The position numbers and the translations under genes were made by a program. A model generated the notes under the pieces. The model saw only the letters and a program-made list of their open reading frames with translations, was not told the DNA's origin and did not search any database. Positions 25,091 through 35,416 of a stretch of DNA of 64,000 nucleotides are shown here, piece after piece. The stretch is from Lepus europaeus (lineage: Eukaryota > Chordata > Mammalia > Lagomorpha > Leporidae). How positions within the stretch are numbered: position 1 is the first letter of the stretch; every line of letters starts with the position of its first letter. The stretch spans positions 86,177,948 through 86,241,947 of the forward strand of contig NC_084835.1 of the NCBI RefSeq assembly GCF_033115175.1. Reading direction: 5' to 3'.

Positions 25091-25654
25091 TTTAAGTTCT
25101 GCTTTTGAAGTCGTCTTGTATTTGTGAAGTAGAATTTTTGTATTACATAAGTTGGATTAGATCTGTTATATCTTACTCAGTAGTGAGCTTTTGCCTTTAA
25201 GAAATTTACAAGTATAACCCAGGGATATCACGGGAATAGTGAAAAACCTAGACATAATCTAAAGACCTACATAGCCTATGATGAAAGGTATTTAGTTGAC
25301 GGAAGACTGGGGCCATATATATTTATGCACATGCTTACCCTTTTCATTAATCTTCATTCCGTCCAGTTTTGAGTTTTTCTCTAATAATTTTAGTTCTCTA
25401 GAATACTCTATAATAGATTCTTTAGTGCAGGTGTTCATTACCAATTCTCTCAGTTTTTGTTTGATTAGACATCTCACTTTTTTACTTTCCCTTTTGAAGG
25501 ACATTTTCATTTGATTTAGAGTTTTATGTTGGCAGGTGTTTTCTTTTGGCACTTCAAGGATATCATTATGTTATTATCTGGTTTCTATATATTCTTGGGA
25601 GAAGTCTGTTCACTCTTATTTTCTCATTTGCAGATAATGCACTTCTCTGGCTGG

Positions 25655-25920
25655 TTTTCTTAAAATTTTTTATTTATATAAGGTGAATAAATTTCATATG
25701 TATGGAGTTTAGAGCATAATGGAAATGCCCACCCTACCCTGTCTCCTGCTCATGCTCCCACACTCCCCCTCCTTCCTTTATTATTCTTTCTTTTAATTTT
25801 TACAATGACATACTGTCAGTTTATTTTATAACCATAAGCTTAACTCTCCACTAGTTAAGAATTCAACATGTAGTTAAGTAGAAAAACCACTGTTCTTCAG
25901 GCTGTTTTTTAATTTTTCAT
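25655..25920 (-). mobile_element. L1 3' end, antisense
   Basis: T-rich start, GGTGAATAAATTTCATATG, a long CCCTCCTTCC pyrimidine block, then AATGACATACTGTCAGTTTATTTTATAACC and AAGTAGAAAAACCACTGTTCTTCAGGCTG. The same order occurs at 29.14-29.42 kb, so this is an older lagomorph L1 3' UTR in reverse orientation. Confidence 0.65.
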
Positions 25921-26022
25921 TTTTAATCTTTGGTTTTAGAACCTTTACTTTGACATATGTGGGTGTATTTTCTTCATCATTTCCTTGCTTAGAGTTTTGT
26001 AGAGCTTATGAATCTGCAGCTT

Positions 26023-26310
26023 TGGCCAGCGCTGCGGCTCACTTGGCTAATCCTCTACCTGCAGCACCGGCACCCCGGGTTCTAGTCCTGGTCGGGGTGC
26101 CAGATTCTGTCCAGGGTGCTCTTCTTCCAGGCCAGCTCTCTGCTGTGGCCCAGGAGTGCAGTGGAGGATGGCCCAAGTCCTTGGGCCCTGCACCTGCATG
26201 GGAGACCACGAAGAAGCACCTGGCTACTGGCTTCGGATTGGTGCAGTGGGCCGGCCGCAGCACACTGGCCGTAGTGGCCATTTGGGGGGGTGAACCAACG
26301 GAAAGGAAGA

Positions 26311-26341
<31 letters not shown>

Positions 26342-26366
26342 TTGTCTAATTCTGCCTGTCAAGAAA
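26023..26366 (+). mobile_element. Young CSINE with TSD
   Basis: Plus-oriented full CSINE: head TGGCCAGCGCTGCGGCTC, B-box region GGTTCTAGTCC, (CT)n block, CTGCCTGTC and a short A tail. The flanks AATCTGCAGCTT (26011-26022) and AATCTGTGGCTT are the duplication with two mismatches. Confidence 0.94.
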
Positions 26367-26491
26367 AAATCTGTGGCTTCAAGATTTTTGTAGTTTTCAG
26401 AAAAATCTTGGAAGTTATCTCTTTATATATATTTTTTTATTTCATGGGTTACCATTACCCATATATTGTACCTTTACATCATGACAGATTT

Positions 26492-26833
26492 CTTTTTTTT
26501 TTTTAAGATTTATTGATTTACTTGAAAGAGTTACATTGAGAGAGAAGGAGAGGCAGACAGATAGGGAGAGAAGGAGGTCTTCCATCCACTTGTTCACTTT
26601 CCAGATGGCTGCAATGGCCAGAACTGTGCTGATCCGAAGCCAGGATCCAGGAGTTTCTTTGGGTCCCCCTTGAAGGTGCAGGGCCCCAAGGACTTGGGAC
26701 ATCTTGTACTGCTTTCCCAGGTTGTAGCAGAGAGCTGGATAGGAAGTGGAGCAGCCGAGACTGGAACAGGCACCCGTATGGGATGCCAGCACTGCAGGCG
26801 GCAGCTTTACCCACTATGCCACAGCGCAGGCCC
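26492..26833 (-). mobile_element. CSINE with TSD
   Basis: Reverse-complement CSINE starting at a T run and ending CTATGCCACAGCGCAGGCCC. The flanks CATGACAGATTT (26480-26491) and CATGACAAATTT (26834-26845) form a 12-bp duplication with one mismatch. Confidence 0.94.
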
Positions 26834-26845
26834 CATGACAAATTT

Positions 26846-28218
26846 ATTTAACTCATTTTACTATTTTCCATTCACTTTTTTCTTTGCTCCAATTGTTTTC
26901 TGATCTTTCACTTCATTTCCAGTGGCTATTAATCTCATCTATTCTTTTGTCTTTTTCTTTCAAAATATTTCAGTCAATACAGAAAAGGTATAAAGAAAAG
27001 TTCATTGAGCATACATAGATTTGACAATTGTTAATGTTTTACCATATTTGCTTATTTTCCATATTTACTTATTTAATGTGTGCCATTTCTTAGAATGCAT
27101 GATAATTTTTGATTGAACAATGGACTTCTTTTTATTTAGATAATATCATCTCCCTCCAGATAGGAAGGACCTTATTCCTTGGCAGGCAGGAAGAATGGGA
27201 GCTCATTACCTCAATACAAAACCAGCTGAGCTGAGTAAAAGCTGAATTTCAGACTTTTTAATTCTCACCATATCTCTCAGATGCTCCCCACTCCTACTTG
27301 TCATTTTCTAGAATTTGCCGGTGAGATACTCAGGTGATTGCCAGGGAACGTTTTGGGAAGATTATAAACTTGTTTTCCTTTACAAAGCTATGAAATTACT
27401 GGGGGCTGTCACATTTTCAGCTACTGACTTCTCTTCCTTTTTGAAGCATAGGATGCCAGTCTAGACTTCTCCATCTTGCTTTTCTCAAGGATCCTGGTTC
27501 TCTCAGTAGCTTCATAGGCTTATGTCCAGTGTTGGTCTTTTCTAGCTCTTCGAATTGGTGGAAGCTTTGCTGGCTTCTCTGTGCCTCTTAAAGACAAAAT
27601 ATTATTTCATCTTCAGGCTCCCACCCATCACAACTTAGAGCATAGTAAATTCCCTTAGCTTTTTTTCTAAGACGCTGGCCCCTCACGTCTTGGCTGTCTC
27701 AGAAATTCTCTAAAGAGTTTGAATAGGCATGATTTGTAAACATTTTACCCAGATGTTTTGGTTGTTTTCAGGAAAAAAAAAACAAAAAACAAAAAACAAA
27801 AAAACAAAAACCAAAATCCTGTTCTCTTGCAAGCTGCCCTGTCAGGGGCAGATATGGAAGATTATGTGAGATTCTGAATCAATGCTTAGGAGGAGTGGTG
27901 ACTTAGGTATAAGACTCTGAGTTACCAGGTTTATCTCTTGGGCAATAGACAAAACCAATCTTTGGATTTATTTGTGTTTTTCTATCTTCCACTCCATTGA
28001 GTTAAAACAATTCTTTGCTGATATGTTTGAAGAATCAGACCTCTGACCTAAGGTCATTAAAAGGAAAATATGATTGTGCAAAGCCATATGCTTTTGGGAA
28101 TTGTAGTTGTTCTTTGAAACTGATTGACTTTTGTGATGACTTGGGTCATTATGATATTTCTAATATTTGTTAGTACTTGAGAGATATGTATGCTTATAAT
28201 TGTCACTGTAAAAACTCT
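26846..28218. other. Unique sequence with an A-rich simple repeat
   Basis: No gene recognised. An (AAAAAC)n run lies at about 27772-27812. Confidence 0.4.
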
Positions 28219-28436
28219 ATAGAAGGGGCCAGCATTTTGGCGCAGTGGGTTAAGCCATGGCCTGCAGTGTAGGCATCCCATATAGGCTGCTCCACTTCTA
28301 ATCCAGCCCCTGCTAGTGTGCCTGAGAAAACATTGGAAGATTGCCCAAGTCCCTGGACCCATACACCCACTTGGGAGATCTGGAAGAATCTCCTGGCTCC
28401 TGGCATCAGCTTGGCACATGCCTGGCCAATTAATTA
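28219..28436 (+). mobile_element. 3'-truncated old CSINE
   Basis: GGGGCCAGCATTTTGGCGCAGTGGGTTAAGCC is the CSINE head, followed by CCTGCAGTGTAGGCATCCCATAT and ending near GCCTGGCCAATTAATTATC. The 3' quarter and A tail are missing. Confidence 0.8.
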
Positions 28437-28439
28437 TCT

Positions 28440-28985
28440 AGTTTTTCTTTCTTAAAAGTATTTAAAAGCAAGATTTATTAGAGTCAGGGAACTCTAGCAA
28501 GGAGAGGGTGGGCTCTAAGAGAGGAAAAACTTGAAGGGGCTGGTGGTACTGAGGTTTTTAAGCACAATTTTAGGGAAGAGAAAAACTTACTAGCTTGACA
28601 TTCAGTTACAAGGCAGGGACAAAACCCATCAAAAGACCTGATCTGCAACCTTTTTACCATGTCTGGCTTGCTTATAATAAAACAAAAGAGCAATCAGAAG
28701 GATGGGATACCTAATTTGTTTTACAGTAAATTGGGAGCTCAGAAGGGTGGAGTCATCACTCCCTTGTTATTTTCATGATAAGACTGGAACCTCCTAAGGA
28801 ATGGGACAGGCAGTTTTGGCCTTACTGAAGGTAACTTTTGGAGAAAGCAAGCATTTTGCACCCTAAATTTCCACTGAGACCAACCTGACTACCTGTTAAC
28901 CTGTCTGACTTCTCTCCCCCAGAAGAATGGACCCTAACTTCTGATAGGGGAACTGGGCAGTGATCACTCTAATTTTGATTTCTTG
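28440..28985 (-). mobile_element. Possible ancient LTR, antisense (uncertain)
   Basis: AGATTTATTAGAGTCAGGG near the left end would give AATAAA on the reverse strand, and the block is less AT-rich with ERV-LTR-like composition. I could not find terminal TG/CA pairs with a target duplication. It could equally be unrelated unique sequence. Confidence 0.3.
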
Positions 28986-29085
28986 TTTTAGTTATCTACC
29001 TGTTGTGTCAAAAATTGAGATGTGTATGGGGGAAATGTTATCATTTTCATGTATTTTATCATGCTATTCATTATTTATATGTATT

Positions 29086-29114
29086 ATTTTTTATTTTTTT
29101 ATTTTTTGACAGGG
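29086..29114 (-). mobile_element. 29-bp CSINE tail insertion with 14-bp TSD
   Basis: Read in reverse, the insert is CCCTGTC followed by A-rich sequence, i.e. only the last few bases of a CSINE plus its tail. Identical flanks TATTTATATGTATT at 29072-29085 and 29115-29128 show that it is a retrotransposition event truncated almost to nothing. Confidence 0.85.
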
Positions 29115-29134
29115 TATTTATATGTATTTTTAAT

Positions 29135-29425
29135 AATTTATTTACTTTTAAATTTTTATTAATATAAAGAAAACAAATTTCATACATTCCATAGATACAA
29201 TTCTAAGATGCATTCTTTCCTCCCTCTCTCCCTCCCTCAACCCCCTCTTCCTTCCTTTCTTTTTTTCCTTTTAATTATTGCAATAACATACTTTTAATTT
29301 ACTTTATAATCACAGGTTTAATGTACCACTGATCATAATGTTCAACAAGTAAAAAGTAGAAAGACCATTGTTCCACAGGATGTATAGACAAAGATTAAAA
29401 ACAGTAATAAAATCATAAGATGTCA
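29135..29425 (-). mobile_element. L1 3' end, antisense
   Basis: Same arrangement as at 25.66 kb: AAATTTTTATTAATATAAAG, AAATTTCATACATTCC, a CCCTCCCTC block, AACATACTTTTAATTTACTTTATAATCAC, then AAGTAGAAAGACCATTGTTCCACAGG. Confidence 0.65.
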
Positions 29426-29459
29426 GTTTTATTTTTTTAAAATGTTTATTTATTTAATT

Positions 29460-29622
29460 GATGTGGAAGACCTAGACGGAGTTCTGGGCTCCTGGCTTTT
29501 GCCTGGCCCAACTACAGCTGTTGTGGCCATTTGAGGAATGAAGCAGTGGATGAACAATCTCTCACTCAATCTCTCTGTCAACTCTGCCTTTAACATAAAA
29601 TAAATCTTTAAAATATAAAAAA
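29460..29622 (+). mobile_element. CSINE 3' half
   Basis: TGTGGAAGACCTAGACGGAGTTCTGGGCTCCTGGC through CAACTCTGCCTTTAACATAAAATAAATC is the 3' half of a plus-oriented older CSINE. A TTATTTATTTAATTG segment just before it looks like an opposite-strand tail, so this may be two abutting fragments. Confidence 0.75.
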
Positions 29623-29681
29623 ATAACTTTCCCACAGACACTGGTATCTAGTTTACTCTAAAAAATCATTTTTAAGGGTTT

Positions 29682-30486
29682 GCGACAAGATGGCGGAATA
29701 GGAAGGGAGCACACTATTAGTCCGGGCGAGAGACAGGTTAATTAAAGTGGAGATACTGCAGGGTCAAGGAAGAGTAGGGGAAAAAAAACAGCAGAGGAAA
29801 CTCTTCTGGAACTAGTGATTCACTGTGGACCTGCGTGGAGAGCGTGGGAGCCCAAGTTCGGGACACCAGCGGCAGACTCAACACACCAGCGCTGGAACGC
29901 GAGGTGAGCCGAACCTCAATAGCCCGAAACACCAGCGGGCAAGTGGAAAGAGGAGACGAGAGGGAATGAGGCTTGAAACTCCGTGGGGAAAAGTTCACCA
30001 GGCTAACTAGAAGAGAGAGAGGAAAAAAAAAAAGTGACCGATACGGACACGAGTTTCTCTCTCTCTGCTCACCCCTCAAAGGCAAGCAAGACAAAGAGCA
30101 GGTGCCATTTTGGTCATACGTCATAAGCAAGGCGACCTCAGGTCTGCACCAGCCCTGAGCCTAGCAGAAAAACCTGACTCTGGGGGGAGGGGTGAAATAA
30201 CAGGAGATTAGCATCTAACTTGACAACCCAGTGGGAGACTGCAGGAGAATTGGAGCCCACACTGAGGGCAGCACAGATTTTCCTGTGTGGTCCTTGGGAA
30301 AGAGCTTCCAATCTCTGGCTACTGTGGGTATATCATTTGCCTAACTACCTCCAATTACGTTCAGCTGTGCGGAATTACTTCCCTTTTGAATCAAAAAAAA
30401 GAAAGAAAGAAAGAGAGATTTACCACACCTAACCTGGGAGTGTCATCTTTGACACACCCTCAACCCTGAGGAACCAAACACAGAGG
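29682..30486 (+). mobile_element. L1 5' UTR fragment
   Basis: Starts GCGACAAGATGGCGGAATAGG, matching the conserved start of mammalian L1 promoters where the CAAGATGGC motif binds YY1. It continues with a CpG-containing leader (CAGCGGCAGACTC, GGAACGCGAGGTGAGCCG) and later TCTTTGACACACCCTCAACC. An L1 5' end without any ORF1/ORF2 or 3' end is unusual, since L1 normally loses its 5' end. No target duplication was found. The right boundary with the retroviral remnant is approximate. Confidence 0.75.
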
Positions 30487-30489
30487 ACC

Positions 30490-31330
30490 ATCAGTACACA
30501 CAGGTTGGGAGTAGAGCCATTGGTGGTAGAGTAGAGGTTATCATTACACAGGAATGAGGCCCAAGTGCACTAGACAGGGTCTAGAACAAAGGACAGAGTC
30601 ATTATTAGAGGAGCTCAGAAAGGTGCTGTCTAAGCTACAATTAAGTTTTCTGATTGAGAGGCAAATAGAACCTGACAGAAGGGGCTTGATAATAATCTGG
30701 TGGGCTTTAGGCCTTGTAAGTTAAGAGGCCCAGACCTATCTATCTCTTCACGTGGGGTACATCCTAAGGGAGGTGTGAACCTCCTAGGGGAAGGCACTCT
30801 GTTGACTTTCATTACTTGGCTGGCCTAGGAGGAGAGCTGGCCAGGTAAAGGCAGGTGGTATCTCTAACAAGAAATTTACAGTTCTGCCTGCAATGTTGCT
30901 GACCCTACTTGGCTGTCCCCTCAGCTGCAGTGGTCACTTTGGAAGTTGGGCTGAGTGAAGGGCTTTTCAGCTTAGAGCCAATAAGATCTGTGGCTCTGAC
31001 CTGGGCATCCTTCGATTCCAGGGCAGGTCCATTTCCAGTGATCCAACTCTTGGCAGAGCTGCCAGGGCTCTTCACAAGCTGACTTCTGCTGAAGCCCAGG
31101 CTTACCACTTTGAAAGCCACTGCAGTGGACTGGCCTGTTGGGTCTCCTTGAGGGCAGATCACTGTACAGATCAGCCATTAATAGGCCTGTCACCCATTGC
31201 TTCTGATGCCGAGCTTTCTTTTCCTCCTGGTTTGTGTTAAAGCAGACCAGAGGATGCAAGTCAAGGGAGTGCCCGTGTCCCATCTCTAATCTTCGGTGGC
31301 CTGAACTACAAGTCTATAGTCACAGGCATG
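30490..31330 (-). pseudogene. Decayed gammaretrovirus-like gag-protease remnant
   Basis: On the reverse strand around 31050-31010 a frame reads QLCQELDHWKWTCP. This has the C-x4-H-x4-C half of a nucleocapsid CCHC zinc knuckle, with the expected first cysteine replaced by tryptophan. About 110 bp further on, in another frame, VSNIAGRTVNFLLEI precedes the place where a retroviral aspartic protease carries its Asp-Thr-Gly triad; that triad is lost. Stops and frame changes occur throughout, so nothing functional remains. The order (knuckle, then protease) and spacing fit a class I (ERV1) endogenous retrovirus. The reverse transcriptase expected next (to the left) is absent and L1 5' UTR lies there instead. 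Family assignment is inference. Confidence 0.55.
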
Positions 31331-31407
31331 AGAGAAAGGGGTGGGGAAATCTGTTGGTTCATTTCCCTAAATGTTCTCTTTTGTTCATTTTTCTAAATGT
31401 ACTCTAA

Positions 31408-31645
31408 CAACAGGGGTTGGACCTGGCTGAATCCAGGAGTTGGGGACTCAATCTGGATCTCCTACAGGGATGGCAGGGATCCAACCACATAAACCTTCAC
31501 CTACTGCTTCCAAGGGTGTGCATTAACAAGATTCTAGAATCCAGAGATGAGCTTGGGACATGAACTCAGCACTTGGTTATGGATATGGGTATCTCAAATG
31601 GCATCTTAATTGCTAGGCCTAATATTCAGCCCTAATTTCTTTTTG
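31408..31645 (-). mobile_element. Old CSINE-related fragment
   Basis: AATCCAGGAGTTGGGGACTCAATCTGGATCTCC, CACCTACTGCTTCCAAGGGTGTGCATTA and a head ending near AATATTCAGCCC follow the same order as the old SINE at 1.7-2.07 kb. The tail side is missing. Confidence 0.7.
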
Positions 31646-32193
31646 TAAAAATGATATCTATATCTCCTAATGCGTAAGACAGACACTTCAGTATGCTTTC
31701 AGATCTCTCGATCTCCCTACTTCAAATTCTATCATATGGAACTTATCCAGGCTTTTAATTCTAGGTTGCTATGGATGTATTTTTCTTTACTGTGCCTTAT
31801 TTATTTCTAAAAGGAACAACCTTCAATACAAAAATATTTGATATATTATATATATTACATTGTATTGCTATATCATATACATACATAAATTTTTTTATGT
31901 TACATGTGTCACATATAGTGCAAATGAGTGTGTAAGTATGTGTGCACTATGAATCTGGATTAGTCTTATTTGCTAAATTATTCATCCAAACTATTTTCCA
32001 TATGGCCCATTGTGAAGAAGAGCTTCTGCTACATTATATGCCTAACAATATCTTTATAGCACTTATATTTGAATGGTAGATTGAGTGGATAAAAATGTTG
32101 AGTTTAAAATTCTTGGCAGGAAGAAATTAGTATACAGTAATATTAATATAAATAAAATATAATATTCATGTGCAAGTTGAAATTTCTTGAAGA

Positions 32194-32291
32194 ATTCAGA
32201 CAATTGTTGCTTTAAAAAGATTTATTTATCTATTTGCAAGTCATTCAGACAATTGTTGCTTTAAAAAGATTTATTTATCTATTTGCAAGTC
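32194..32291. repeat. Perfect 49-bp tandem duplication
   Basis: The 49 bp beginning ATTCAGACAATTGTTGC at 32194 are repeated without mismatch from 32243. The unit covers the junction between unique flank and the tail side of a CSINE, so it arose after the SINE inserted. Confidence 0.97.
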
Positions 32292-32437
32292 ATAATTACA
32301 GAAGGAGAGAGATAGACAGAGAGAGAGATCTTCCATCTACTGGTTCAAATGGAGCAACCAAGACATGGACCAGTTCCCAATATGGGATGCCAACATTGCA
32401 GGTGACAGCTTTTTCCATTGTGTCACAGTGTAGCCCC
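32215..32437 (-). mobile_element. Internally deleted CSINE
   Basis: Starts AAAGATTTATTTATCTATTTGCAAG, continues with GAGAGAGATCTTCCATCTACTGG, then jumps to GGAGCAACCAAGACATGGACC and ends GTGTCACAGTGTAGCCCC. The middle third is missing and the left end carries a 49-bp duplication. Confidence 0.82.
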
Positions 32438-32599
32438 AGTTGTTGTTTTTTATAGGAGCTAAGACTTATTCAGATGTACATATCACAAAATTAAAATAAT
32501 AATTTTATTAAATGAATTTTATCTGCCTATCTATTGGCAAATCTCTATCACCTGTAGATCAACATTCTGCTTTCATGAAGTCACTTAAGCATCAGAGAA

Positions 32600-33425
32600 G
32601 CAAGTTGCAGGCTAAAAGATTCAAAATGCTTATATTTAAAAATGTGCGTAAGACCAGAATATAAAAATAATTGAAATAATGTAAAAATACCAATAACTCA
32701 ACTAAAGATGTGTAGAGAGTTTGAAAACACATTTTGCAAAAGAAGATATAAATGGCTGATAAGCACACAAAATGATGTTTAACATCCCTACTCATCAGGG
32801 AAGTGAAAACTTATACTACAAGAGATAGCACTTAAACTCATTAGAATATGATGCTAATATTTTTGAAAAAGTCTGGTAAAACCAAGCTTTGGGGAAGATG
32901 AAGAACAATTGAAACTCTCATACATTGGAGATGAAAGTATAAAATGATGTAGCCATTCTGGACAACAATTCAACAGTTTCATACAAAGTTATACATTTGC
33001 CTTGTGACATAATAATTTTACTATTGATATTTTTCCTAAGAATTGAAAACATATATGTATCCTTGTATACTTGTACATGTATGTTCATAGCATCTTTATG
33101 CATTAGAACTTATGAATGGGTAAATGGATAAGTACATTTTGGTATATTCATTCTAATATGTAATAAAAATAATTGGAATAATGATGCAACAGCATGTATA
33201 AATCTCAAAAATTCTGCTGAGCAAAAGAACCCACTCATAAAAACGAAATCTAAGTTTTAGTGATAGAAAGCAGATCAGTGGTAGCCTGGGGCCAATGGTG
33301 GAAGATAAGAGTGGGATGTGATACAAGAAAACTTTTAGGGTTATGGAAATTCTGTGTCTTAATGTAATGGAAGTCGTATGGACAAATAAATTTGATAAAA
33401 TTCAGTGCATTTAGTATTATTTGAT
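32600..33425 (+). mobile_element. Ancient L1 (L1M-type) 3' region
   Basis: Diverged plus-oriented end of ORF2 and start of the 3' UTR. Landmarks include TTTGCAAAAGAAGATATAAATGGC, CATCAGGGAAGTGAAAAC, CTCTCATACATTGG, ATGTAGCCATTCTGGACAACA, GTATGTTCATAGCATC, AATGGGTAAATGGATAAGTAC and AGCAGATCAGTGGTAGCCTGGGG. Frames are broken throughout. Confidence 0.88.
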
Positions 33426-33659
33426 TTTATTTTGATATAACTAATTTAAATAAATATACTAATTGTGTTTTTGTAATTTTTTCTTAAAAAAGTAATTAGA
33501 ACACTGTATAATAATATATATGAAACCTGATTCATATAAGTCCAAAAACAACATGATTAATAATAATGGATTATTTCAGTAAGTTTGATGCATCTATAAA
33601 CTATAGTCATTAAAAGTGATGTAGATATCAACTAATATGCAAACAAAAAATTTTACTTC

Positions 33660-33790
33660 AGCCTTGTAATAATAGCATGCACTTCTAAGTAAGCTATAGC
33701 TTTGAGTGAGAAAGTGACTTGTCCAAGGACATATAGATGCTAATTGGATTGAGAGAGTTCTGTACCATGCTGTCTCTTGTTACCCCAATC
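33660..33790 (+). mobile_element. MIR fragment
   Basis: GAAAGTGACTTGTCCAAGGACATATAGATGCTAATTGG is a diverged MIR core. Confidence 0.55.
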
Positions 33791-35410
33791 AGCTACATTT
33801 GTCATGTTCCAATCTGATCTGTTTCTTTGAAGAGACAAAGTGCTGACAGAGAGCAATGCAGAAGAGATCTTACTCATGGTAGTTGAAAGCACTAGATTCT
33901 ATTCATCACTGTGGAGACACAGTCTGCAATAGAAACCAGATAAGAAAAGTGATACAAAACTAATAATACATACAAATAACAGCATAAATGACACACATTA
34001 AGTCATAAGTCTGAGTCGAATGTGTTTTCCCTCTCCAGTTTGATACCATCGCCCTTCGGAGAATTTAGGGGCCAAAGGAGTTCTCTAGAGGACTTACCGT
34101 GGTGGTGTTTGTCAGGTCAGACTTTACCCTCATATCATCTTTCCTCCATCAGTTACCTTTGTTCTTACCTACATCTTCACTATCAAATACATAATCCACT
34201 GTCCTCATACTTTTTAAGACTTTACAGTCAAAGTGTGTGTGTGTGTGTATGTATGTGTTTGTGTGTGTGTGTGTTTGAGAGAGAGAAAGGGGGAGGAAGG
34301 CTGAAGATACATGTCATTTCTCTAGTTAAACATCAGTGTAGGTCAGGGATGCTTGACTGAGCCCACTGAATTTCTGCATTGTGATGTAGACTCACAATCT
34401 TTGATCTGAAAATCTTGGGATCAAATAATTTTCAGTTCTTAGAAAGATAATGCAGTATACACAGTGGAGACTGGAGCACAAATTATAGACAAAGACAGAA
34501 TTATCCTAGAGTGAAGCCTCTGAATATCCATACTAAGTATAACTATTATGAATTGATCTTAGCCATTATTGAGAGGAGGCTCCATCCATCTTTGGGAGAA
34601 GGCAGAGTTGTCCTCCAAAGCAGCTGAATGCTGAGGTGACAGGTGATGGTCCATTCCTTGGAAATTTCCCAAGTTCTTTATATAAACTATTTATGAACTC
34701 AAGCAGGATGGGGACTCAGATTGTTGTTAAATGAATATTAATGGACTGTCCAAATCTAGGAGAGCTCAGGAGTTGGGAAATGGGAAAAACCTGTATACTC
34801 TACATGATTGCCCCCAGAGGAAGTATTTATGCTGCCCTTCTTGAAATGAACAGTACTTAGAATTGACTAATCCAGCAAAAGATTTGAGATAAACTGGCAC
34901 ACACAATATAAATGGCTTTCCACATTCTCTGGTACTCATGACTTATAGGGTGAGTTTGTTTTGTGTGTAAATGTAACTTGGACATGGATACAGTTATAGA
35001 TTCAGTTTTTTGAGCTGCCATGGAAAATTTCTTTCTCCATCTCCAACACACTTATCTTTATTGAGAGCAGGAAGAAAGTGACTTATATCTTCACCTGCAG
35101 CCTTTTGGTTCCTGAAGTATGGTGTTGGCACTAGTTAGGATGAGTATATTCTTTTTGGTTAAATGCCTCCAAGACTCCCACTCCACTTGCCAATATCTGA
35201 CATAAAATTTTAACTAGTATTAATTGTTCTGAAAGGAATTTCTTATACCAGACATGTAGGAGCTTCTGCAGCATTGTGAATAATACTTCTCAGATATCAT
35301 GATACTCAGCACCTGGGTTCCTACCTAGCGGGCAGGGTTCAGAGTACTGTGGCTCATAAAGGAGGAATTCCTTATCTCTGTTCAGGCTTCAGTTTCCCCT
35401 CTCCTAGGTT
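33791..35410. other. Unique sequence with a TG repeat
   Basis: No gene recognised in 1.6 kb. A (TG)n run with TATG interruptions lies at 34233-34275, followed by a short GA tract. Confidence 0.4.
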
Positions 35411-35416
35411 ATTCCC

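Noticed and set aside
25950..26393. 147-codon open frame, and similar ~100-codon frames at 8924-9298, 26039-26362, 52836-53172 and elsewhere
   Set aside because: All lie inside CSINEs and recur with the same peptides (for example QLSAVAQECSGGWPK or its reverse-strand counterpart). They are GC-rich SINE sequence without stops, not genes.
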